From: Gnetum montanum
Lineage: Eukaryota > Streptophyta > Gnetopsida > Gnetales > Gnetaceae
Reading direction: 5' to 3'
Assembly (NCBI GenBank): GCA_015680685.1
Contig: MNCI01023592.1
Location: 404,045-468,044, forward strand
Length of the DNA stretch: 64,000 nucleotides
In this document: one piece after another, positions 12,560 to 23,089 of the stretch
Position numbering within the stretch: the stretch's first letter is position 1
How the letters are laid out: the number at the start of each line of letters is the position of its first letter
Notes under the pieces: model-generated
Told to the model about the DNA's origin: nothing
Database searches by the model: none
What the model saw: the letters and a program-made list of their open reading frames with translations, nothing else
Program-made: the position numbers and the translations under genes

Positions 12560-13350
12560 GGATTTCAATGTTTCATTACTAGGTATATTAGATAGATGAA
12601 ACAACTATCATCTACAACATAAAATTCTCTTCAAGAATGATAAGGTATCTATGATCATTTATGATTTCAAATTAAAGATTTTAGATTCATAACACACTTG
12701 TATTACGGCTAGATACTTGGGAAAGACTAAGACATCTGAGATTATTTCAAAATGCTCTTTCTATCAAGGTATACAAAATTAGATAAATTAATTTATTAGG
12801 AAGTGTCATGTTTGTCAAAAATTTAAAGAAGAAAACATGTTTACTGGTCATTATTTACCTTTTTTCATTCATAATGCTCCATGAGAAGTGTTTCTATGGA
12901 TATTGTTTTTGGAACTCAAAAGATTCAATTGGATATTTTTATTTATTTATTTATTTATTTGTGGGAAAAGCGTAGAAAGAAGGAGTGTAGTAGATAGATT
13001 TTCTAAAATGACACATCTCATTCCATGTAATTGAAGCAATGATGCATCTCATGTTGCTCATATGTTCTTTCAACATATTGAAAGATTACATGGTATTTCC
13101 TTAAACATTGTGAGTAATAAGAATGTGAGATTTACTATTCATAACTAGAGGCCATTGTGGAAATTATTGGATATCAAATTGTCATTTTCTATTACCTATC
13201 ATCCATAAGATAATGGTCAAGCTAAATTTGTGAATAATTCATTGTTGAATATCTTAAGATTTCCATGTAAAGATCAACCTAATATATGGAAAAATCTTTT
13301 CATTCATGCCAAGTTTAACTATATTAATTCTTTTTTTGGCCGAGAGGCCA
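12560..13350 (+). pseudogene. Ty3/gypsy integrase fragment (element H)
   Basis: The plus strand shows a zinc-finger remnant C-H-V-C-Q at about 12810, then V-V-D-R-F-S-K-M-T-H-L-I-P-C around 12990-13025 (integrase core, first Asp). After that come decayed N-x-R-F-T...W-K-L, the T-Y-H-P-x-D-N-G-Q-A segment near 13190-13225 and a W-x-N...A-K-F-N-Y-I-N-S end. The phrase V-V-D-R-F-S-K is typical of chromovirus-type integrases, unlike E, A, B and C. It lies directly against E's LTR and has no LTRs of its own, so it is a scrap of older sequence. Stops and at least one frameshift are present. Confidence 0.8.
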
Positions 13351-13436
13351 ACATGTCTCATGTGATAGGGGGGAGGGGAGTGCATTTTGTCACCCTCCAC
13401 ATGATGTGCCATGTAAGATCCAATGAAATGAAAAAA

Positions 13437-13528
13437 AACATGAACCAAAGAGCCACAGCTTTTCATATTCCCACTATGCAAAACATGAACCAAAGAGCCA
13501 TAGGTTTTTGTATTCTCGTTGTGCACAT
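13437..13528. repeat. 46-bp tandem duplication
   Basis: Two diverged copies start AACATGAACCAAAGAGCCA, at about 13437 and 13483, period 46. No gene is associated with them. Confidence 0.7.
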
Positions 13529-13599
13529 AAAAAGGCCAAACAAAAAAAATGTGGAATGGGAATGAGAATTCCATTTCCATTCCATCTCCATCTTTGTCT

Positions 13600-15505
13600 G
13601 CAATTGCTACTACAAGCCACCTAGCCCAACCAAACTAGCTTCAATGACGTTGGCTTCGAAGCTTCGCAGAAGCATTGGAAAGGCACCTATGATGGTGGCC
13701 TGTGCTTCAACTGCAACAACAAGCTCATCCACTCACACTTCTTCAACCAAGGTAGCAATAAGACGATAGGCCAATTGAACCTCACAGTGTTCATGCTCAA
13801 CACTGAGGACCATGACACACACACATCGTTGACAATTGTCAACAGAGTCTTGGCCAACACCAATGTGCTCAACTATGCCAATAACACTGCCCACGGCATG
13901 GCCCAACACCTACGAATTACCATCTACAAGGTCTGGTAAGACTACGGTTGCTTCAACTCCAACATCCTTACCACCGTGAATGCCACTTTGTTTAACGACA
14001 TCGACATGCTCTTGCTCTCACTTAACAACAACCCATAGTAATACTACATCAACAACATTGCCATCAATGCCTTCACCGCAATGGTCCATTGCCACATCTT
14101 TGTTGCTTGCTCAACTAAAAACTCTAGACATAGCATCAACACCACCTCAAATCTCATGCCTTAGATCATGACTTTCATTGCTAGCACCCTCAATCGTAAC
14201 TTCCTAACCACCATGGTGCTCGCTGATGGTAGCAAGTACACCGACACCTCACTCTACTTCGGGGAACTACTATTGGAAGATCCAAATCTCATGCTCATCT
14301 ACGCCAAAAATGCTAGCCTCGACAATGACAGAATCACAAACTTCGACACCTACGGTAGCCTAGACCCCAAAGGTAGAGGAGGTGTGAATCATAATATAAT
14401 TTTTGTTATAATAGCTAAAAGATCCCTTCATTTAGGTTAATTTTTTCTTATAAAATTTATATATGAATTAGGCCAATATGTTTCCTGAGTAGCTTTGTCT
14501 AAATGTATGTTTTAAGCATAAAATTTACAGGCATGGGTAGGATCAGGGGTAGAGCTAGAGGCATTCAAGGAAGGGTAGTAATGACTACAGTTGAAGCTGC
14601 AACCTAAGGGGAAGGGTCTTCTGAATTTTTTGTGTCAGCAATAACCTTTGATCATTGGAATCTCTTTCTAGAAACAAACTTTCTACTAGTCATTTTATGT
14701 GTGTTTCTGTTAATTTTTAATAGTGAATTGTAATGTGTTGAACATTACATTTTGATGATTTTGTGCAATTTTCATAGTTTCACTTCAAGCTAAACTCTTC
14801 TATCATTAGTACTTAGCATGCCTTCCTATACATTTGCATTTCCAATGCAAAAACATTCCAAAGTTCGATTCTGTTCTTTTTTCAATGCTTTCCGGAGTGG
14901 CAGGGAATTCTGAAATTGTAATTTTCTACTACTATCTTGAGTAATTTTCTTTCGCTGCACCCTTTTCAATGTAAAGGAACATTTGTAAGTTCATTTTCTC
15001 TTTATCCCATTGTATATTCTGTGTAGGTTTTATCATTTCTATGGTTGTGCTTTAAAATTCAATGGTTACCATGGAGTAGACACATCTAGTTGTTATGGTT
15101 GTGATTGCTTTTTCGTTTACAATATGCATTTTAATAAAATGCAATAGCATTAGCATTTTTGCTAGCACATGAAAATTATTAGCCAATTTGAAATGTGGGC
15201 CTAACTTTAATCATAATTTTAACAATTTTTCCTACTTATTGGGAGGACTTAAAGAGTTCAAATTTGAAAATTTATTCTTGCCTTCTTGCATGCAGTGAGG
15301 CCTTTTCTTTATGTACGTATTTTCTAATTGATGAAATCTGATGGATGATATGGTTGTTAACCTAGTAAATTTTAAAAATGAGAACTTTTGCACCTCTAGT
15401 AGCCTGGACCCCAGGAAGATCTTTAGCAAAATCATGTTGTGATGATCCTAGCCAATGCCAAGGAAAATGATGACGAGCTCTCCACAAACGCATATGTCCT
15501 GCCCT
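13600..15505 (+). pseudogene. Subtilisin-like serine protease (subtilase, S8) pseudogene
   Basis: Subtilases are secreted or vacuolar serine proteases. The plus strand follows plant subtilase order: N-D-V-G-F...K-H-W-K-G, F-N-C-N-N-K-L-I, a catalytic-His region decayed to E-D-H-D-T-H-T (about 13805-13828), then N-Y-A-N-N-T-A-H-G-M-A. Next come I-Y-K-V-W, D-I-D-M-L-L-L-S-L, N-N-I-A-I-N-A-F-T-A-M, I-A-S-T-L-N-R-N-F and G-S-L-D-P (14352-14366). The family text resumes after an approximately 1-kb insert with S-L-D-P and then M-I-L-A-N-A-K-E-N (about 15440-15500). The catalytic Asp segment upstream and the Ser-bearing C-terminal part are absent, and in-frame stops occur, for example after K-V-W. 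GC content is higher than in the surroundings. Confidence 0.88.
14371..15398. mobile_element. Insertion splitting the subtilase pseudogene
   Basis: The subtilase S-L-D-P segment occurs on both sides as GTAGCCTAGACCCCA (14355) and GTAGCCTGGACCCCA (15399), 14 of 15 bases equal. Only one copy is expected, so this looks like a target duplication around an insert. The insert starts with an approximately 65-bp GA-rich stretch. A small basic frame near 14530-14605 reads G-M-G-R-I-R-G-R-A-R-G-I-Q-G and stops at TAA, like the end of an RGR-tailed protein followed by a 3' UTR. A retroposed transcript piece is possible. I did not recognise the source. Confidence 0.5.
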
Positions 15506-15566
15506 AATCATAAATAACCAATTATTTATAAATCTTCCCTAGCCAAAGAGTCATTTCAAGGGAGCC

Positions 15567-15742
15567 AATGATTATATTTATCTCAGTTATTCATAATCTC
15601 GGTTATATATAATGATATATTTATGATCATAAACATAAATGATTATATATAATTATTATAAATATTTCATCATAGGTAAAGTTATCTATAATCATTGCAT
15701 TATATATATCTTATGGATAATGTTAACTGAGATATAATCATT
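15567..15742. mobile_element. MITE-like element with terminal inverted repeats
   Basis: The left end reads AATGATTATATTTATCTCAG. The right end, read on the other strand, is AATGATTATATCTCAGTTAA, that is, about 20 bp of imperfect inverted repeat enclosing 176 bp of AT-rich, non-coding sequence. A TA-type target duplication is not evident. Confidence 0.5.
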
Positions 15743-15749
15743 ATGGATT

Positions 15750-16757
15750 AGCGTTATGAACGATTAAATAATATCTCTAATATTATGGATTATGAGTAAT
15801 ATTTCATCAAAAATGCCATGAACAAACAAAGATAGAGCAAACTTCATCGAGAGGGTAAAACTAAATTGGGTAAGTGGTAGAGAAACAAAGGAGAGATGAG
15901 TGATTCCATTTTTAGTTATCTTGTTACCTCATCCAGTAGTCGAGCTTAGTTAACATCATTTTTCGAAAAATCATCTCTGCCAATTGATATATATATATAT
16001 AAGCTAGTCATTATAGTTTTGGAAAGATTCCATTCATGGTGAATTATGATTTTTCCCCTACAATGGATAATGAATTGAGAAACTTTGATAATTTTGCTCA
16101 TCTTAGCTTTGATTTTGTGAAGAGTATGCAAATTTTGCACAATTAAGTAAATGCAAATCTTCAAAGCAAGATAAAAGAAATTACTTCTAGCATGAATTTT
16201 TGTAAAATAAAAGTACAATGTAAGATTCGAGATTTTATTTTATTTTTGCTACATTTGGATAAAAAGAGATTAAGGAATGTGAATGACTCCAAGTTCAAGT
16301 TAAGGAAGATTAATCCATTCTAAATAAGGGTCAAAGTGAATAACAATGCTTATGAATTTGATCTCCCTAATGATTTTCTATTTTCTTGTGTTTCTAATGT
16401 TTTAGATTTGACTTCATACCATGTGAATGTATTTACATCACATTTGGAGAATAGCAAGAAGTTCTCAAGGATGTAATTGAATATATTTATTCAAGCATGT
16501 ATAGGGAGCTAATTATTCTCAAAGCAAAAGAGGCTCTTGGGAGAATAGGAAGGAGGCATGAGTACTTGATTCATTGGAGCAATGAAGATTCTAAACATGT
16601 GAGATTGGTTTACAAAAATTATTTGACTATGTAGAAGCTTGATGCTATTCCAACTATAGGATCAACTTGATTCCAAATATCTGTTTAAGGGTGAGGGAAA
16701 TGATGAGGACATCAATCCACATCTTTTGTGTATTTTGCATCCTTAATAATGTTTAGA
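15750..16757. other. No recognisable gene
   Basis: This is AT-rich sequence with only short open frames. A TA microsatellite (ATATATATATATA) sits at about 15987-16000. A stretch at 16440-16640 could be decayed coding sequence, but no family was recognised. Confidence 0.4.
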
Positions 16758-17648
16758 TGTTATTAGGATTCTTTAGTATTAATTTAAAGTCACTTTTATG
16801 TACTTTTCTAAGTTGGCCAAGGAACTACAAGCTGTTGCAAGTTGCAACCAATTGTAATCAAGACCACAAGATGCTTGCAGGCCATAATCCCTCATGGTAA
16901 ATTCAAAACCAAACAAAGTTTACGTTTCAACATTGAGACATATAGTACTAGCTCATGCAAGCTTTAGTGGCTCATAGTGGGAGTTTGTTACAAGCTCATA
17001 CAAGTCATGATAATTCATAGCTACTTTAGATATTCCCTAGAATTTAGCATGCTCATTAATGTCAGCCAATGTAGCTTGAAGTTGATTGTAGTCTAAGCAA
17101 GTTGCAAGTTCATATCAACCATAGTCTCATTTAATTAGTCTAACATTAGTTTTAAATTCTTTATCATTTTTCTAGTGTGAGCTAATTGTGAGTTACAACC
17201 AATGTAAATTTTGAGTAGGTGTGACCCACAATCCCTTGCAATTAGTAGAAAATTATTTTTTTTAAGATCACAAACTAACATAAAAGGCCAACAGTTAGAG
17301 AGAAAGACTAACAATCATAGAAAATGTTATAAAAGGGAGAAGAGGTCCTAATTGACAATGCCCTTAGTATCCTTGCTATTTGGGTAACATGTTGAAAGCT
17401 TTTATTGTGTGATTTAGTCTCTCTATCTTAGCTTATTTTATTTGCTCACCTTAAGCTATTTGTGAAGTTTGCAAAGTGGGTTTTGTTTGGATTTTATTCA
17501 AGATCCTTATATTTATTTCTTTAAACATTTATAATTTGAATTTCATAAATAAAGATTTTATTTTTTCCTTGTTCTTTAAGCTCTTAAAAATACTTGGGTT
17601 CTTGGAAGACTTGGATGTGAATGCATGTCCTTCATACTATTTCTAACA
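16758..17648 (+). repeat. Candidate Ty1/copia-type LTR (probably solo)
   Basis: The 891-bp stretch begins TGTTATTAGG and ends TTCTAACA, the TGTTA...TAACA ends common in copia LTRs. It has a TATA-like box (TTATAAAAGGG, about 17326) and a polyadenylation-type AATAAAGATTTTA at about 17565, in the right order for U3-R-U5. Five-base flanks (TTAGA and TTATC) do not match well, and no primer site or coding part was recognised next to it. Confidence 0.5.
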
Positions 17649-17649
17649 T

Positions 17650-18800
17650 TATCTATTAAATGAGTGCTAATTATTTCCTACATTTTCCCCATGTAGATAA
17701 TAAGGCAGGTGTTGCTAAAACAAAGAATTAATGTAGTTAATATACTATAGCTAGGTATTAAGTTGAGAAGAATATTTAAATTATATTATATGGGAGGATT
17801 GTCAAAACCAAAACTAGATGACTCTATGAAACCCTAGAGCATATAACCAATAAGAAATTTTTGGAGAACTTAAGAACTTTTAAATTATATTATATGTTTT
17901 TATATATGATTATAATTCTATACCTTCATTTTGACATATGTTAAATTTTGTTTGAGCATTTATCTTATTGTAATTTGAACCATGGATTTAGGTAAGATGG
18001 AACTTGATGTAACAATGATGGTAAATTATATTTTTTCTAAAGATTAGTTTAAGATTAAATTATGTCTCTAACTATTTAAGATATGAAATACGCTTGTATT
18101 TTCTCATGTCCCATTGGATTTAAAAAAATTTTATTTAGTTACAAAAATTATGGCTATTTTAAGTGGGATGTGACATCGTGATAAAGAAACATAGGCCTAG
18201 ATAAGAATTCAAACTTGGATTTAACTTGATCTTAATCTTTAACCCTTCACCTTCAACCTTGAAGATAGATCTATGATTTTTTAAGATAAAAGAGTAACAA
18301 AATTGATGCTAATTTATGAGATTTATTTGTTTATGATAAAAAAAATAATAAGTATTTTAACAAATATGTTGAAATCAATTTTAAAATAATATTAGTGAAA
18401 TGATTTGAGCTTATATTAACAGAAGATGGGCACAATGATAGAAAAGACTATGAAATGAAGTAGAACTAATTGGGGAAATGATATAATTCTATAAATTTGA
18501 GGTAAAATAAACCTTAGCACTTTGAAATTCAATGAAATTATCATCACATTCCTAAACTTCGAATTGATTACATCATGAAATGACTTGTAGTGATAGCATA
18601 ATATGAAGTGGATTAAAATTGGAAAGAAAATTAATAAAAAGAAAAAAAATTAGGATAACGTTAGAAATGAAAAAATATGGCTAAAAACTTAATAAAAATG
18701 ATGAAAATGAATTGATAAAATTTAAAAATAATATAATTGCAACTAGAAGAAACAACAGCATGCTAGAATTGCTAGAGAGTGGTTTTATCTTTTTATTTAT
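17650..18800. other. No recognisable gene
   Basis: AT-rich sequence with frequent stops in all frames. Nothing was recognised. Confidence 0.4.
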
Positions 18801-18814
18801 TCACTTTAATGTTT

Positions 18815-19140
18815 TATAGATGCTCTCAATGAGTTGAAATGAGAGAGTAATCCTAATGACTTGGAAGTTGGAAGTTAGAGGTTTGATTCTAGTGGTTGAA
18901 ATTAAGTTATAAACAAAGTTGCACTTTGAGTAAATGTGTTAGGAATAAATATTATAGAAAAGTTTTGATTTTGACACCTTTATTTCTAATTTAAACATGA
19001 TTTCACATGATTAGGTAAGTTGGATTTTTCTTAAATTTTATTGGTACTCTTGATAGGATCTTAGCTTAGAAATCCCAGGTCACAGGTTTAATTCCAATAG
19101 GCTATGCTAAGTTATCAACAAAATTCCCTAAAAAGGTATT
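18815..19140 (+). repeat. Two degenerate SINE-like copies (tRNA B-box remnants)
   Basis: About 40 bp align between 18880-18924 (AGGTTTGATTCTAGTGGTTG...) and 19083-19127 (AGGTTTAATTCCAATAGGCT...). Both begin with a pol III B-box-like GGTTYRATTCY and continue with AAGTTAT-AACAAA. Each is preceded by a possible A-box region. Decayed tRNA-derived SINEs are the likely source. Confidence 0.4.
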
Positions 19141-19339
19141 CTAAAATTAGTCTGACACATCATAAGGATCTACTAGTAAAGTAGAAGCTCTATGTAGTAT
19201 AAATATTTTTAGTTCTTTTGACATTTTTGGGTTACCTAAAACTTGGGAGACATAACACTTTGCACAATTTGTTGTTCCAAGTTTTCAAAAATATGCGATT
19301 AAAAATAAAAAGATAGGTAAGTGAGAATAAATCTTTAGG

Positions 19340-21300
19340 GATATTACATATTTGGTGAAAGATGAGTTTATGCATTGTGTAGACTACTATAAAATTGATG
19401 ATTGTAAGCAATATGTATGGTTACAAATTATAACATCAACAAACATTATCTTTGTAACTTTTAGTTACTTTGTTCTAACAACTTCTTTCATTTATGATGG
19501 CCTAGAAATTTCCAAAGAACACTCATTTCAATATTTAGTGAATGGTATTCCTAAACTTGCTCATACTAAAAAAGTAATTATTTTTTGAGATTTTAATGCT
19601 CACATTGCTTCTAAACAAGTTTGAATTTTGGACTAGTGCAAAGAAGATTTTACTTATTTGGTATATGATGAATAAATACATGTTTATGATATTTGTACAA
19701 ATAGATTGGGTTAATAATTAATCTCTTAGGAAAAATGTTTTGATCTTTTAGTTCTCAATGGTATTTCCAAATACTCGAATTCTATGCTATACACTTTTGA
19801 AGATTTTTAAGGGAAATTAGTTATTAACCTATTTGTTTACACTCATGATAGTTTGAACATAATTTCTAATTTGGCTCTTAGTAATAGATTACTTGAATCA
19901 TTATACTATTGTATCATTTTCAATATCACCACACTAGATGTATAATGCTAGATTAGCAAATAATCAGTAATAACAATATAAAAATAAAGTCAATAGACTT
20001 TGGGCTCATAATGAAGGTCATAAAAACATTATAGAAGCTCTAGTGATGGCTTCCTCTAATGTGACATCAGTTTCAAAGGGTAGGAAAAAAACTTGCAATT
20101 CAACACTAATTGTAAACAAGCTCAATTGCAGGTTAAAAGAATTAACTATGATCTAGAGGACATTAAACATACAAGGATCTCATTTAGTAGAAGAAAATAA
20201 AATTTATTAGGGAGCATCAAGTGCAATTCTTCAATATGATTAAGAAGAATTCTAAGGCATTTTAACAACTTTTCACCAAAAACATCAAAAAACTTAAAAA
20301 TTTTTTAGTAGTTACTAAATTCTTTGGAGCTTTCTTTAAACATGAACAAGTTATCCATATTCATCCACCTCTTAGGTACCTCTAGATAACTAAAGATAAG
20401 ATTGAAGCAAGGTTTGCTTGACTTGTATGCAAAGCTACCTAAATTTGGAGAAACCATAGTTTGTATAAAACTTTGTAAGCTTTTAAATACAAATCTTCAA
20501 AATAGGCTTCCAAAAGATTAGTGCATCAATAAATTAGCAATGTTGTTCAAAAAAAGTGATAGACTAACCTTAATAATTATAGGCTTATTATGATTAGCCA
20601 CCTTCTTGAAAAATTATTAGGCATTATACTTGAAAGAAGGCTTAATAGTTGGACACAATTAAACAATGTTCAAGCAAGTTTAGAAGCATATTTCATGCAA
20701 TATCACTCTACAATGGATCATTTGATTACATTGATGTGTTGTATGGACCAAGCTAAAAGACTCTCTAATAATGTTTATCTATGTTTTGTGGATTTTTCCA
20801 AACCTTATGACTTTGTTATTTAATGTAAGCTATGGAAACAATTGAAGGATATTAATACTCTTGAAGACCTTATATCTGCTATCCAAAAGTTGTATAGTTT
20901 CATACAAATTATGTTCTTGAATAATAACTCGAAGGAAAAATTTACTCTAAATAGTAAAATATTAGGTTGAAACAAGGATACCCACTTTATTTGGCACCTT
21001 CATTTAGGAATTAGAATAATAAATGTCCTCAATTGCATTGGATTCTATTAAAGTTAGAAATTTTCCTATAAATATTTTAATGTTTGTTCATGATGTGGTT
21101 ATTATAGCAAAAATTGAAGTTCAAATGAAGTATATGCTTCAAATTTTAGATGATTTTTGTATTGTGTCAGAGATGAAATTCAATGTTAGTAAAACCAAAA
21201 TGATGGTATGTGATACAAGATCTTGTGTAGATGACTTTTATCTTGGGTCAAAAAAAGTGAAATCATCTCCTTGTATAAGTATTTATACATCTTAGTTTCA
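19340..21300 (+). pseudogene. LINE (non-LTR) endonuclease-RT remnant
   Basis: At 19352-19640 the endonuclease is visible: V-W-L-Q-I-I-T-S-T-N-I, later D-F-N-A-H-I-A-S. RT follows at 20575-20825 with I-S-H-L-L-E-K-L-L, Q-A-S, a H-S-T-M-D-H-L-I-T-L segment and Y-L-C-F-V-D-F-S-K-P-Y-D, the RT block that carries the first catalytic Asp. At 21050-21220 comes M-F-V-H-D-V-V-I-I-A, where the catalytic F-x-D-D box has His for the first Asp, then M-K-F-N-V-S-K-T-K. This order is that of an endonuclease-bearing LINE ORF2. Stops and frameshifts show it is dead. The part after RT is the tandem triplication at 21327-22255. Confidence 0.8.
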
Positions 21301-21326
21301 AATTGATATTCTTAGCAATATTGTAT

Positions 21327-22255
21327 CACTAAGAGTCTCAAATAGTATACATGCTTTATAGTTAGTTTGTAGTAAATGTGTAAAAGAACAAATTTGGGTA
21401 TGTGATGTTGACAAGTAAATATACAATCAACTTGTTCAACTAGTTCTATTATATAGTTACAACTCTTGGAGATCAAATTTATTGCAATGCAATGGAAACA
21501 CTTGGGATATATCCAAAAACAATTTTTATTGTAGATTTTGTATACATGCAGTAAAAAAAGATTAAGATCATACCTTTTTAAATTGTCCTTTCATTAATGC
21601 TCTTAGACTTAGATATAGTATTTCACAACAACTTTGTCGCTAAGAGTCTCAAACAGTATACATGCTTTATATTTAGTTTGTAGTAAATGTGTAAAAGAAC
21701 AAATGTGAGCATGGGATGTTGACAAGTAAATATACAATCAACTTGTTCAACTAGTTCTATTATATAGTTACAAAACTTGAAGATCTAATTTATTGCAGTG
21801 CAATGGAAACATGTGGGATATATCCAAAAATACTTTTTATTGTAGATTTTGTATACATGCAGTAAAAAAAGATTAAGAGCATACCTTTCTGAATTGTCCT
21901 TTCATTAATGCTCTTAGACTTAAATATGGTATTTCATAACAATTTTATCACTAAGAGTCTCAAACAGTATACATGCTTTATATTTAGTTTGTAGTAAATG
22001 TGTAAAAGAATAGATTTGGGCATGGGATGTTGGCAAGTAAATATACAATCAATTTGTTCTACTAGTTCTATTATATAGTTACGAAACTTGGAGAAGTAAT
22101 TTATTGCAATGCAATGGAAACATTTGGGATATATCCAAAAACAATTTTTATCGTAGATTTTGTATACATACAGTAATAAAAGAAGAGCATACATTTTTGA
22201 ATTGTCCTTTCATTAATGCTCTTAGACTTAAACATAGTATTTCATAACAATTTTG
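21327..22255 (+). repeat. 311-bp tandem repeat, three copies, in LINE 3' region
   Basis: Units start at 21327, 21638 and 21949 with C[AG]CTAAGAGTCTCAAA, period 311. They share long near-identical stretches, such as CAACTAGTTCTATTATATAG variants and ATGCAGTAAAAAAAGATTAAG. Each unit covers post-RT LINE sequence. The third copy ends near 22255. Confidence 0.9.
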
Positions 22256-22259
22256 CCAC

Positions 22260-23080
22260 ACTGGTTTGAGCTAGAGTTGTTAGCTTGAGGTTATTTTCTT
22301 GTTAAAACCCATCATGATCACATCAATGCCTTATAAAAAAAAAATATTTGTGACCTATAGACCCTATGTAGACTCACGGTATCATAATTAAGCATTTTCA
22401 TTTCCATTTACAAGGTACAGTCCTTGAAACTTAATAACCTTTTAAAAAAAGGGCATAAAAACTCTTTTTAAAGCCATAAATACTATTCTGTGACTTTCAC
22501 TTAGTCGAACCAGGTCAAAATGACCTCGTTCTTACTCCATCCCATTTTCCCCCTCCTTTCAATTTTGTAAATGTAAATCGTAGAATGTAAGATATGAACC
22601 GCAAGAGTGAAAGATGAGGGCATCCATGTTGCTGAATACAACACGGTAGTAAACGCCAAATCAAAATTTGCACAATACCTTAGGGATTCCCTACTTACCT
22701 CAGCTCATGAGTGAGCTCACTCTCATTCCAGTGCTCCGGATCTTTTCAAGAATCAATGCCAGTCCTTGTCGGTGCAGCTAACCACTTTACAAAATACAAA
22801 GCAAAGTACGGATGAGATGGGATGGGTGTCTACTACACGCACCCGACATGTCTGAATTATTTTACTCCCTCTTCCCATACTGATGGTAACGTTAACGATC
22901 ATTTCTGGCATGTCTAAGGATGTTAACGTTAACGATCTTTGTTCGCGTCCTCGCAAAAGTTTGATGGTGGGGATATTATGCAAATGAGTATGCCTTTTCA
23001 AATTCTTGGGGATGTAGGTAGGACGTGTTTTGCATCTAGGATGTCTAAAAACGTAATACATACATTATTTGTTTTATAAT
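22260..23080. other. Unassigned stretch with duplicated GTTAACGTTAAC palindrome
   Basis: From about 22480 the GC content rises, but no gene was recognised. The minus-strand frame 23061-22753 has no family resemblance. Notable short elements are AACGTTAACGATC repeated near 22891 and 22925, and the inverted pair AGGTCAAAATGACCT near 22510. Confidence 0.4.
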
Positions 23081-23089
23081 ATTCTATTT

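Noticed and set aside
13230-13580. Overlapping open frames of 108-111 codons on both strands
   Set aside because: They cross the end of the integrase scrap and a 46-bp tandem duplication. No domain in either.
18880-19130. tRNA genes
   Set aside because: Only B-box-like sequence is present. No cloverleaf or anticodon arm could be folded.
22510-22525. AGGTCAAAATGACCT as a hormone-receptor-type element
   Set aside because: Such receptors do not exist in plants. It is a short palindrome that can occur by chance, or a pair of W-box-like cores.
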